Shown in pieces: positions 7,307 through 14,950 of a stretch of 16,402 nt of DNA. How positions within the stretch are numbered: the stretch's first letter is position 1; each line of letters opens with the position of its first letter. The notes below the pieces were generated by a model. The model had not been told where the DNA came from, did no database searches, and was given only the letters and a program-made list of their open reading frames with translations. Source of the DNA: Coxiellaceae bacterium (GTDB lineage: Bacteria > Pseudomonadota > Gammaproteobacteria > UBA9339); the NCBI GenBank assembly GCA_003142435.1, contig PLMI01000169.1:1592-17993 (forward strand), given 5' to 3'. The translations under genes were made by a program, and so were the position numbers.

Positions 7307-7323
7307 TTGCCCCTTCAGGGCAA
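7307..7323. repeat. TTGCCC-type hairpin, right of tnpA (inverted)
   Basis: TTGCCC, a 5-base CTTCA loop, GGGCAA. With the flanking AATTAGG it is the reverse complement of 6744-6757, giving tnpA-proximal inverted ends. Confidence 0.75.
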
Positions 7324-7347
7324 AATTGTGTGGGGATCATCTCTAAA

Positions 7348-7385
7348 CCCAGGGCGGCTCGCAAAAAACGCTCGCGTGCCCTGGG
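7348..7385 (+). repeat. Large hairpin, copy 3 (forward)
   Basis: CCCAGGGC (7348-7355) and GCCCTGGG (7378-7385). With the following GTAG hairpin (7391-7412) and AATTCAAAAATTG it repeats about 6282-6358 almost exactly. Confidence 0.85.
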
Positions 7386-7390
7386 CTAAC

Positions 7391-7412
7391 GTAGGTTGAC
7401 CTTGCAGGTCAA
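7391..7412 (+). repeat. GTAG tetranucleotide plus small hairpin, second copy
   Basis: GTAG at 7391-7394, one G, then TTGACCT-TGC-AGGTCAA at 7396-7412; identical to the copy at 6323-6344. Confidence 0.7.
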
Positions 7413-7526
7413 TAATTCAAAAATTGCCCCATGATAACGAATGATATACATACATTTTTATGAGTTGATTGAGTTTGACGATTGAAACCTAATACCCAAA
7501 ATAGATTGTGATTATCTTATTGCATT

Positions 7527-7543
7527 TCGACCTGAAAGGTCGA
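7527..7543. repeat. Small hairpin, TCGACCT type, second copy
   Basis: Identical to 6500-6516, including the preceding ATTGCATT and the following ATTTATGTTAG, but here it is joined directly to a large hairpin (7554-7591), unlike the copy at 6500. Confidence 0.8.
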
Positions 7544-7553
7544 TTTATGTTAG

Positions 7554-7591
7554 CCCAGGGCACGCGAGCGTTTTTTGCGAGCCGCCCTGGG
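7554..7591 (-). repeat. Large hairpin, copy 4 (reversed)
   Basis: CCCAGGGC (7554-7561) and GCCCTGGG (7584-7591). This copy has no counterpart in the left module, so it marks an extra insertion, or alternatively a deletion on the left. Confidence 0.85.
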
Positions 7592-7598
7592 TGTCTAG

Positions 7599-7864
7599 GG
7601 ATTCATATGAAATCTTATAACCAAAATGGATTGTGATTATCTCATTACATTTTGGTCTGAAAGGTCGATTTATGTTAGCTTTTGTGACGAATTGTTTATT
7701 GTAAAATATATGTACAATCTAACCTGTTGGTTAATTTGCTTAGTATGTTGTTTACCCTAATGGACTAGATTTATGCTCACAAATTTGTTTTTTTGTATTT
7801 TGACCTGGAAGGTCAATCTATGTTAGCCCAGGGCACGCGAGCGTTTTTTGCGAGCCGCCCTGGG
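7599..7864. repeat. 266-bp direct duplication, copy B
   Basis: Partner of 6446-6711, with about 16 differences by hand. It contains a decayed small hairpin (about 7651-7667), an intact one with a GGA loop (7800-7816) and the large hairpin at 7827-7864; a TTGCCC-type hairpin follows at 7889-7905, as after copy A. Confidence 0.85.
7827..7864 (-). repeat. Large hairpin, copy 5 (reversed)
   Basis: CCCAGGGC (7827-7834) and GCCCTGGG (7857-7864), identical in plan to copies 2 and 4. Confidence 0.85.
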
Positions 7865-7888
7865 TTTAGGAATTAACCCGATGTGGTT

Positions 7889-7905
7889 TTGCCCTGAAAG
7901 GGCAA
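7889..7905. repeat. TTGCCC-type hairpin, third copy
   Basis: TTGCCCT, GAA, AGGGCAA, followed by TCTAAATTA; the same orientation and sequence as 6734-6750. It is the outermost intact repeat on the right. Confidence 0.75.
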
Positions 7906-7954
7906 TCTAAATTACTTATGCAATTATGGATGATTTTTTGCGTAGCTGCTGTAG

Positions 7955-7983
7955 CCGAGCGTTTTTGCGTGCAGGACTTGGGT
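7955..7983. repeat. Decayed large hairpin at the array edge
   Basis: CCGAGCGTTTTTGCG followed by CTTGGGT resembles the loop and right half of the reversed large hairpin. It begins 14 bp past the stop codon of the kinase gene. As at 2464-2512, the left arm is missing. Similarity is by eye only. Confidence 0.35.
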
Positions 7984-7996
7984 AAATCGCAAATTG

Positions 7997-10393
7997 TTAC
8001 TCTTCCGGCTTATAGAAATTCTGAATTTCCTCGATTTCGGTGCAAGCTTTTTGGAAGAGATTATCCACCAATTTCTTTTTAATCTTGTATAGTTTTTCTG
8101 TTGCAAGTTCCAACTGAAAAAGAGTATTTTGCAATTTGGTAATTCCTGTATAACACAATGCGCCTTTCAATTTATGGCTGACAAGAAAAAGAGATTTATA
8201 ATTTTTGGTCTCGTAGGCTTTTTTCAGATCATCCAGATATTCCGGAAGCTTTGCCATGAGAGTTTTCATTAAAAGCTTCATCAGCTTTTCATCACCGTGG
8301 GCTATTTTCTTTGCAAGATCCCAATCAATTAATGGCCTTTCGGTTATTTCTTGCTCGATTGGTGTTGACGTTGTTGCTTTTGCTCCAACTTTGGCTAGCG
8401 CTTTTGATTTTTGCATTAACCAAATAGCCAACATATCCTTTGCTTTATCAATATCTAATGGTTTCGTTAAAAAGTCATTCATTCCGGCAGCAAGACAGTT
8501 TTTTTTCATCGTTTCGTCTTGGTGAGCGGTTATCGCGATAATCGGAACCTTCTTGTCAATTTTTCTGATTTTTTTTGTCAGCTCTTCTCCTGTTATATCA
8601 GGCAATCCAACGTCTGTAAAAATTATGTCATAAGTATTTTCTTTAAATATTTGCATTAGCTCTTTGCCTGTTTCTGCAAGAGAAAACTTCATATGCAATT
8701 TTTCTTTAAATATATTTTGTGCTGAGCTCTGCGCGAGTTTATCGTCTTCTGCCAACAGTACTTTTTTGTTTCGTAATTCGCTAAAGTCGATGTTGGAAAA
8801 AGCACTTTTTACGGGGGTGATGTCATCTATTGCATTTGTATTTTTAAGTTCGCACGGAATAAGGCAAGTAAAAGTTGTTCCTTTGCCTTCCTTGCTTTCC
8901 AATTCGATTTTACCATTTAGCTCTTCAATAAATTGTTTGGTAATGCTAAGTCCAAGACCTGAGCCTGGGTAAAGCCCTTTATTCGATGGAGTACAGCGCA
9001 CGAAGCGATCATAAACTTGATTTACTTTATCTTTAGGAATGCCAATGCCGCTGTCTGCAACAGTGATTTTTAAAATTAATTGATTGTCGTCAACCCATTT
9101 GTCCACAGACATGATAAGTTTAACAAATCCTTTGGGGGTGAACTTTACCGCGTTGCTTACAAGATTTAAGAACGAGCGAAACATGCGTGTTTTATCGCTA
9201 ACAATTAATTTTGGTACGTCTTTTGCGCATTCTAAATGTAATTGTAATTTCTTGAGCTGTATAGTCGGTGCTTCAATTTCAACGATGCTCCTGACGAGGT
9301 CGTGAACATCAAATCGCGTAAGAATGATAGGAATTTGACCAGAACTGATTTTATCGAATTCTAAAACGTCATTAATTAAATCGAGCAATCTTGCTGAAGC
9401 ATCAGCTACTTGTTTTAGTATTTTTTTTCGTTTTGGTTGCTTTTCTGTTTCTACAAGATTTTTAGTTATTTGCGATATGCCGGCAGCCGGAGTGCGCAAA
9501 TCATGCTGCATGTTTTGAATAAACTTCGATTTTGCTTCGCTTGCAGCTTCCGCTTGTTCTTTGGCGATGCGGAGTTGTTCTTCGGCATTTTTACGGTCGG
9601 TTATATCTACAGAAATACCAACCAAACCAGTTGTCTCACCGTTAATGACTATAGGTTCTTTATGAGATAAATAAGTATGCTCCGAATTATCGGCCAGCTT
9701 AACAGTGTTTTCAAGTACTCTTCCAACCCCGGATTTTATAATTTCCAAATGCTCCTGATTTATTTCATCAGCAGTTTCTTTGCTCCAACCCAGAGTTTTT
9801 GCAAAATCATAAATGTCCTTACCAAGGCAACTTTCAACATCTTTACAACCAAAATTAACCGCTTGCGTCAGATTAGCCCCAATAATCTTTGTATCTTTAT
9901 CTGTCCAGTATATGTGCGCAGGCAAAATATCAATAATTTTCTGTAACAATTCCGCTGGCTTTACAGTATTTTCTGTAACTTTTTTTTCCGATTCGAATTG
10001 CTCAACTCGTTTGCGATCAGTTATATCAAAAGAAATCCCCATTAAACCAGTTACTTCTCCATTAACAACTATAGGGTTTTTATAAGACAAGTAAGTATGC
10101 TCTAAACCATCAGCCAATATAAGAGTATTTTCAGTTATTTTCCCAACTCCGGTTTTTATGATTTCTATATCTTCCTGATGAATGGTATCGGCCATTTTTT
10201 TATTCCAACCAAGAATTTTTGCAAAATCATAAATATCCTTACCGAGGCAGCTTTCAACATCTTTACAACCAAAATTAATTGCAAGCGTTAGATTTGTGCC
10301 CATAATCTTTGCATCCTTGTCGGTCCAGTATATGTGTACAGGTAAGGTATCAACAATTTTTCTCAACAGATCTTCTGTTAATTTTATATTCAT
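7997..10393 (-). CDS. Hybrid sensor histidine kinase: PAS-PAS-HisKA-HATPase-REC-Hpt
   Basis: A 798-residue cytoplasmic hybrid kinase of ArcB-like order without membrane segments. PAS1 about 5-130 and PAS2 about 145-270, each ending in DITDRK; a coiled linker (270-290); HisKA with phospho-acceptor His297 in MQHDLRTP; HATPase with N-box NLVSNAVKFT (410-419), DSGIGIP (447-453) and GSGLGLS (477-483); receiver with acidic E549/D550/D551, phospho-acceptor Asp594 in FTDVGLP and Lys644; Hpt with His740 in SHKLKG. All catalytic residues of a four-step phosphorelay are present. The two PAS domains are 87/120 identical by my count, a recent internal duplication. No output domain or cognate response regulator is nearby, so phosphate must pass to a regulator elsewhere. 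It starts 33 bp after the oxidoreductase stop, co-directional, so probably the last gene of that operon. Related in sequence to the kinase at the right edge. Confidence 0.94.
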   Translation of the reverse strand: MNIKLTEDLLRKIVDTLPVHIYWTDKDAKIMGTNLTLAINFGCKDVESCLGKDIYDFAKILGWNKKMADTIHQEDIEIIKTGVGKITENTLILADGLEHTYLSYKNPIVVNGEVTGLMGISFDITDRKRVEQFESEKKVTENTVKPAELLQKIIDILPAHIYWTDKDTKIIGANLTQAVNFGCKDVESCLGKDIYDFAKTLGWSKETADEINQEHLEIIKSGVGRVLENTVKLADNSEHTYLSHKEPIVINGETTGLVGISVDITDRKNAEEQLRIAKEQAEAASEAKSKFIQNMQHDLRTPAAGISQITKNLVETEKQPKRKKILKQVADASARLLDLINDVLEFDKISSGQIPIILTRFDVHDLVRSIVEIEAPTIQLKKLQLHLECAKDVPKLIVSDKTRMFRSFLNLVSNAVKFTPKGFVKLIMSVDKWVDDNQLILKITVADSGIGIPKDKVNQVYDRFVRCTPSNKGLYPGSGLGLSITKQFIEELNGKIELESKEGKGTTFTCLIPCELKNTNAIDDITPVKSAFSNIDFSELRNKKVLLAEDDKLAQSSAQNIFKEKLHMKFSLAETGKELMQIFKENTYDIIFTDVGLPDITGEELTKKIRKIDKKVPIIAITAHQDETMKKNCLAAGMNDFLTKPLDIDKAKDMLAIWLMQKSKALAKVGAKATTSTPIEQEITERPLIDWDLAKKIAHGDEKLMKLLMKTLMAKLPEYLDDLKKAYETKNYKSLFLVSHKLKGALCYTGITKLQNTLFQLELATEKLYKIKKKLVDNLFQKACTEIEEIQNFYKPEE

Positions 10394-10426
10394 CTTCTAA
10401 TAGTTGTTTTTTAAAAACTATAGTTA

Positions 10427-11752
10427 TCACACCCGATAGGTGACATTTGAAAACGACGAGTGTATATCTTCAGCAGCTTTTATACCAGAATCTATTGCCG
10501 CTAAAACATTCGGTGAATTTACTGAACTACCGATAAAATAAGTATCTATTTCCTTATTATATTTCGGCGCTGTAAATCCTGCAGGTGATTCTAGTAATGG
10601 AATATTATTAGCCATACCAAACCGCCTGACATATTCAGCAGGAGATATAACATGACTCTCCACTATTGCAGCCCTAAAATTATGAATTCTAGATGCTATT
10701 TTAGTTATTACATATTCTCTAATTTTTTTAGCTTGCTCTTCAGTAAGCTCTTCTATACCTCGCGGAGTTGGCATATATGCTGTTACTGTATAGCAGCCGT
10801 TTTGTTCAGGTAAGCTATTAATGAAACAATGGAATCCGAATGAATCCGGAAGACTTCCGCCTAATCTTATTTCGCTCATCCGATATGTAAAGTTTTTAGG
10901 TAAAAAAGCCGTTGTATGAGTTCTGCGAAGGTACTTGCAACTGCTTTTGATAGCGAATAAAAGCGTAGTTAACGCCAAACCAGGGCGAGACTGCGGTGGA
11001 TAATATTTCCAAGCATCAACGCTTGATATTACCAAATCGGATTGATATGCATTGCCATTTTTAGTTTTAATTAATTTACGACCATTCGGCAGTTTCTTAA
11101 TTTCTTGACACTCATTGAGGAAGGCGACTTGCCCACCAAGTCGAAGAAACCTGTCTCGCATTTTATCTGTAACACTTGTCATTCCGCCAATAGGTATTCT
11201 AGGATACTGCATACTTTGAGCCATCATAACACGTAATAATCCCAGGTTTATATCCGGCCCTAATGTCGGATAAGAGAACGAAGCCTGCACTTCATTAGAA
11301 AATGCCGGATTAAGACCAAGCAATATAGATGATAACTGTTTGCCTGTTTCGCCATACAAAGACCTCCAAAAAAATTTGGCTGAACTTACAGGGTATGATA
11401 AAAAATGCCATACTGTTTTAAAATCAAACGGACTTCTTAGCGTCGTTCCATTTTCAAAAACACACTCATTCGATCTTGATGCAAATGAATGTTCTACACC
11501 CAATGTTTTTAGTGTTTGCTCAAATCCAATAGGTGGTTGATTGCACCCAACCTCGAATTCAAAGTTACCTATTTTAGCGGTATTACATGGACCACCCACT
11601 CTTTGCGATTTCTCCAAGAGTAACACAGGTTGATTTGGACAAAGTTGGAGCGACTTAATACCACAAGCAAGTCCTGCTGGACCAGCCCCAATAATTGTCA
11701 GATAAAAATTTCTTGGACTACTCACAAATGTTGATAATTGGTTTAAGTACAT
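10427..11752 (-). CDS. FAD-dependent oxidoreductase, CrtI/amine-oxidase-like
   Basis: About 441 residues from the ATG at 11750-11752 (a TTG at 11780-11782 would add ten). The N-terminal Rossmann motif YLTIIGAGPAGLACG (about 17-31) and the acidic LLLEKS plus RVGGPC segment bind the FAD ADP moiety; PIGGMTSVTDKM (about 187-198) and the C-terminal YFIGSSVNSPNVLAAIDSG (about 405-423) complete the FAD-binding pattern of the phytoene desaturase/protoporphyrinogen oxidase/amine oxidase superfamily. It has no transmembrane helix or signal peptide. No carotenoid genes are near, so the substrate is more likely made by the A-T-R protein encoded 47 bp upstream on the same strand; amine, dihydropyrazine or alcohol oxidation would each fit. 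There is no good Shine-Dalgarno for either start, which suggests coupling to the upstream gene. The fold is well supported; the reaction is not known. Confidence 0.85.
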   Translation of the reverse strand: MYLNQLSTFVSSPRNFYLTIIGAGPAGLACGIKSLQLCPNQPVLLLEKSQRVGGPCNTAKIGNFEFEVGCNQPPIGFEQTLKTLGVEHSFASRSNECVFENGTTLRSPFDFKTVWHFLSYPVSSAKFFWRSLYGETGKQLSSILLGLNPAFSNEVQASFSYPTLGPDINLGLLRVMMAQSMQYPRIPIGGMTSVTDKMRDRFLRLGGQVAFLNECQEIKKLPNGRKLIKTKNGNAYQSDLVISSVDAWKYYPPQSRPGLALTTLLFAIKSSCKYLRRTHTTAFLPKNFTYRMSEIRLGGSLPDSFGFHCFINSLPEQNGCYTVTAYMPTPRGIEELTEEQAKKIREYVITKIASRIHNFRAAIVESHVISPAEYVRRFGMANNIPLLESPAGFTAPKYNKEIDTYFIGSSVNSPNVLAAIDSGIKAAEDIHSSFSNVTYRV

Positions 11753-11799
11753 AGTAAATAAAGTAGTTAATATGGCGGGCAAGTACCGCGCAATAAATT

Positions 11800-14700
11800 T
11801 TAATATTCCGCATTTAGCAAATTATTACAATACATTTTAATTAGCTGGTCAATTGGTGTGGGTAATATTCCACCTTTTGCTAGCAATTCATAAGTAAACT
11901 TGTTTACGAACTGCGGCGTATGTTGATATATTTCTAAAGCTGTTAATTCATCGTATATCTTTTCACTGAGCAACGGAAAAAAAGAATATAAATAATTATC
12001 TTTTTTATTTTCTGGAAGATCCTTGATAACAAGCTGTAACCATGTTTTATAAGGCAGCAACTCTAAGTGAATCCCAAGTAGTTTAATTATTTCTTGGATA
12101 AAAACTGTACTACTTATGTTATCCGATGACTTTGGACAAAGATGATAAATTTTTCCGATTGAATCGTCGCGTTGTGACAAATAATAAATAGCTTTTGCCG
12201 TATAATCTACAGAAATAAATTCCTCTAATTGATCAACCAAGTTTGGATAAACACCCAAACGTAAGCACTCCTTTACGTAAGCATGCCAAAATTGCTGAGT
12301 TGATGTAGCTCCAGTTTCACTGTGGCATAATATTAAACCTGGACGATATATAGTAATTGGAACACCACGTTCTATTGCTTGCTGCATCAAATAATCGGCA
12401 ACCCATTTACTTTGTACATAACCAATTTCATGCGTCAAACATGAAGCACTTTTGATTGTATCGGTAAATTCATCAATTTGTTTCAGACCTTTTTCAAAAA
12501 GATGTCTATAACTAAAAACAGATAATGTAGATATATAATGAATAGGAATAAGCTGATCAAAAGTAGCCAAACGCAATATTTCCTTAGAACCCAAAACATT
12601 TGCTGGTTTTAATGCAACATAAGGCTTGATAAAGCTTACATCGCTGGCTGCATGGTAAATCATATTTACGGTTCTACTCAACGATACAAATTGCTGTTCA
12701 TCTAATCCAAAAAATGGTTTGGTAAGATCGCATGGAATAGCTTGTAATCGAGACGCATGTTTTACAAAATCGCAATCTATCTGGTATTTTTTTGCTGTTT
12801 CCTCAATTCGTTGTAAAGCAGCGTTTGTTTCCTTGGCTCGCACTAAACAATAAATAATTGCATCAGTATTATTAAGTAATTCATCTAGTAAAAAAGCACC
12901 TAAAAAACCAGTTGCCCCAGTAAGCAATATATTTCTCTTGGCAGATTGACGGCTATTAAAATTAGCATAATGCTGTTTGGTAAGAACTTCATTTATACAA
13001 GCTTCTTCTGAAAAATCGATAACTGTCTCCGCTTGTTCGGTTGTCAATGATTTAATATAATTCGCCATGCTTTTAATGGATGTATGCTCGTAAAACTTAC
13101 CTACTCGCATATCGATATTAAAAGCTTTATTAACTTCTATGATAAAATTAATTATAGAAAATGAATCCATCCCGACATCAAAAAAATTGGTATCAGCTTC
13201 GATTTGGTTGATATTAAGTAAACGTCGCAAAATATCGTACAAAACACATTCATCATTAGTCCAGACAGCATCAATGGAGTTATTTATTACACTATCACTT
13301 TGATAGTGATCAAGCATTTGGTAGTCAGTTTTACCATTTAAATTTAATGGAATCTTAGACAGGAAAAAACACTTATTTGGTGAAACACCAGCTGGTAATT
13401 TCTTACGTAGATAAGATCTTAGCTCAGCTTCATTAAGTTTTTTGCCTGGCTTTAGTTGTGTATATACAGATAGAATGTCATTTTCAAACACAGCAGCACT
13501 AATAGCTATGTATTCATGTTCACTTAAGGCTATTTCAATCTCATCTAAACTGATGCGAATCCCATGGAATTTAATTTGTCGATCTTTTCTGCCAATATAT
13601 TCTATATTGCCATCTTCCAGCATTCTTACAAAATCACCTGTTTTGTAAAGCCGTTTACCAGATATTTGCAGAAAACTTTTTGCGGTTTGCTCACTATTTC
13701 TATATTTGCGAGCTAATCCAGTACCTCCAATATACAATTCACCAATTTCTTGATTTTTAACCGGTTTTAAATCTGAGTCTAATATATACAATTCAGCATC
13801 ACCTAATGATTTTCCAATAGGTACCCTAGCAGTATATTCGATTTTTTTATCTATCTTATAAGATGTTACTGCAACAGACGCCTCTGTCGGACCATAAATA
13901 TTAAATAATATAAATCTATTTTTTAATTTATTAACAACACTAGGAGCGCATACTTCTCCCCCAGACATTATAACTTTTAAATGTGGAAAGGAAGCATCTT
14001 GCATTACTTTTAAAATAGAAGGTAATAAAATCACAATACTAATTCTATTATTATTAATCGTATCAATCATTGGCTGACCTGGAAGCTGATCTATTTTTTT
14101 AGTAATAACTAGGGTCCCACCTCTTAAGATTGGGATTCCTATTTCAGGAATGATTGCATCAAAACCTATAGAAGAAAACTGCAATAACCGTAGAGGCATT
14201 ACATCTTCAGGTATAATGTTTGCCATTGCAATACATGTATTAATAAATCCCTTATGTTCAAGCTCAACTCCTTTCGGACGACCTGTAGAGCCAGATGTAA
14301 ATAAAATATAAGCAATATCATCGAACGATATAGGTAGATCTAAATTATCTCCAGAGTAACGCGCCAACATCGCTTCATCATAACGAATAAACTTAACATT
14401 GGTATATCCACATAGCTCAGTTAATTCCATAGGATGTACAATAATGTGTGATAACTTAGTATCCTCGATAATAAAATTTATTCGATCAGAAGAAGCATTG
14501 ACATCGATGGGCACACATATGGCACCACATTTCAATACACTCATTAAAATTATAGGTAGTTCGAGACTTCTATCTACATATAGTCCGACCGTCATTCCTT
14601 TCTCAATACCTAATTGTTGTAAATATCTAGCCAATTGGTTTGATCTTTTATTAAACTCTTTATAAGTGCAAAAGTTCTCGTAGTATATGATGGCTATCTC

Positions 14701-14802
14701 ATTTGGAGTTAACTCTGATTGTTGCTCCAGTAATTGATGGAAGGTATGTACGGAGTGATTATTAAGTCTCTTATTTTTGATTAGTAAGTTTTCGTGTGCC
14801 AT
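11800..14802 (-). CDS. NRPS-like adenylation-carrier-thioester reductase (A-T-R) protein
   Basis: A 1000-residue single-module synthetase. Adenylation domain about 20-500: FTSGSTGRPKG (168-178), FDAIIPE (214-220), NIYGPTE (301-307), GELYIGG (354-360), YKTGD (386-390), GRKDRQIKFHG (404-414) and catalytic Lys491 in NLNGKTDY. Carrier domain about 515-585, with phosphopantetheine Ser547 in FFDVGMDS. Reductase domain about 620-985, with NAD(P)H motif GATGFLG (629-635), Ser758/Thr759, and catalytic Tyr795/Lys799 in YVQSK. It has no condensation domain, so it should activate one acid and release it as an aldehyde or alcohol, like Lys2 and carboxylic acid reductases. Asp215 at the first specificity position suggests an alpha-amino acid; hand alignment to GrsA gives the pocket D-A-P-L-M-G-I-V-A-K, hydrophobic and not one I recognise. 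No phosphopantetheinyl transferase gene is in the window. Confidence 0.93.
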   Translation of the reverse strand: MAHENLLIKNKRLNNHSVHTFHQLLEQQSELTPNEIAIIYYENFCTYKEFNKRSNQLARYLQQLGIEKGMTVGLYVDRSLELPIILMSVLKCGAICVPIDVNASSDRINFIIEDTKLSHIIVHPMELTELCGYTNVKFIRYDEAMLARYSGDNLDLPISFDDIAYILFTSGSTGRPKGVELEHKGFINTCIAMANIIPEDVMPLRLLQFSSIGFDAIIPEIGIPILRGGTLVITKKIDQLPGQPMIDTINNNRISIVILLPSILKVMQDASFPHLKVIMSGGEVCAPSVVNKLKNRFILFNIYGPTEASVAVTSYKIDKKIEYTARVPIGKSLGDAELYILDSDLKPVKNQEIGELYIGGTGLARKYRNSEQTAKSFLQISGKRLYKTGDFVRMLEDGNIEYIGRKDRQIKFHGIRISLDEIEIALSEHEYIAISAAVFENDILSVYTQLKPGKKLNEAELRSYLRKKLPAGVSPNKCFFLSKIPLNLNGKTDYQMLDHYQSDSVINNSIDAVWTNDECVLYDILRRLLNINQIEADTNFFDVGMDSFSIINFIIEVNKAFNIDMRVGKFYEHTSIKSMANYIKSLTTEQAETVIDFSEEACINEVLTKQHYANFNSRQSAKRNILLTGATGFLGAFLLDELLNNTDAIIYCLVRAKETNAALQRIEETAKKYQIDCDFVKHASRLQAIPCDLTKPFFGLDEQQFVSLSRTVNMIYHAASDVSFIKPYVALKPANVLGSKEILRLATFDQLIPIHYISTLSVFSYRHLFEKGLKQIDEFTDTIKSASCLTHEIGYVQSKWVADYLMQQAIERGVPITIYRPGLILCHSETGATSTQQFWHAYVKECLRLGVYPNLVDQLEEFISVDYTAKAIYYLSQRDDSIGKIYHLCPKSSDNISSTVFIQEIIKLLGIHLELLPYKTWLQLVIKDLPENKKDNYLYSFFPLLSEKIYDELTALEIYQHTPQFVNKFTYELLAKGGILPTPIDQLIKMYCNNLLNAEY

Positions 14803-14818
14803 AGTTATTCTTAAATTA

Positions 14819-14950
14819 TTACTTCTTTGATTGTAGAATCTTATAGACGATTACACATCCAATTTTTAGCTGGCGAGCAATAGTGGACGAAGCTGATTTT
14901 TGTTCTTTCAATTTAAATTTTGATCCTTTTTTTAGTAATTCACTAAGTTG
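14819..14950 (-). pseudogene. C-terminal remnant of a serine-recombinase-like HTH protein
   Basis: An open frame of about 43 codons with no start codon, preceded by in-frame stops and ending TAA at 14819-14821. It includes SELLKKGSKF and STIARQLKIGCVIVYKILQ, which follows the IARxLxIGxxTVYxxL helix-turn-helix that closes resolvase/invertase proteins. The expected Arg/Ser-Thr at the turn are replaced (GCVIV), consistent with decay. The rest of the protein is absent; only 212 bp separate the flanking genes. It lies 16 bp upstream of the A-T-R start and could be a scar of the event that placed that gene here. Assignment is by motif only. Confidence 0.45.

Larger units (their letters stand above)
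6282..7905. mobile_element. REP/BIME-like array around an IS200/RAYT-type transposase
   Basis: A repeat-rich block between nrdJ and the downstream kinase gene. Left module (6282-6750): large hairpin forward, three small hairpins, large hairpin reversed, TTGCCC-type hairpin. Then tnpA. Right module (7307-7905): TTGCCC-type hairpin inverted, large hairpin forward, two small hairpins, large hairpin reversed, a decayed small hairpin, another small hairpin, large hairpin reversed, TTGCCC-type hairpin. The parts nearest tnpA form an inverted repeat: reading outwards, about 6647-6763 matches the reverse complement of about 7294-7412 with few differences. Alternating orientations of a GC-rich imperfect hairpin are the definition of bacterial interspersed mosaic elements, and a Y1 transposase residing among them is what RAYT loci look like. 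The element class is inferred; boundaries are those of recognisable repeats. Confidence 0.75.

Noticed and set aside
6282..7905. CRISPR array
   Set aside because: Repeats are palindromic, occur in both orientations, vary in length and are separated by irregular homologous spacers; no cas genes are present.
10427..11752. Carotenoid desaturase
   Set aside because: The fold is CrtI-like, but there are no phytoene synthase or other carotenoid genes, and the neighbour is an NRPS-like enzyme.
11780..11782. TTG start for the FAD oxidoreductase
   Set aside because: It adds ten residues with no conserved content and lacks a ribosome binding site; the ATG at 11750-11752 is preferred, although neither has a good site.
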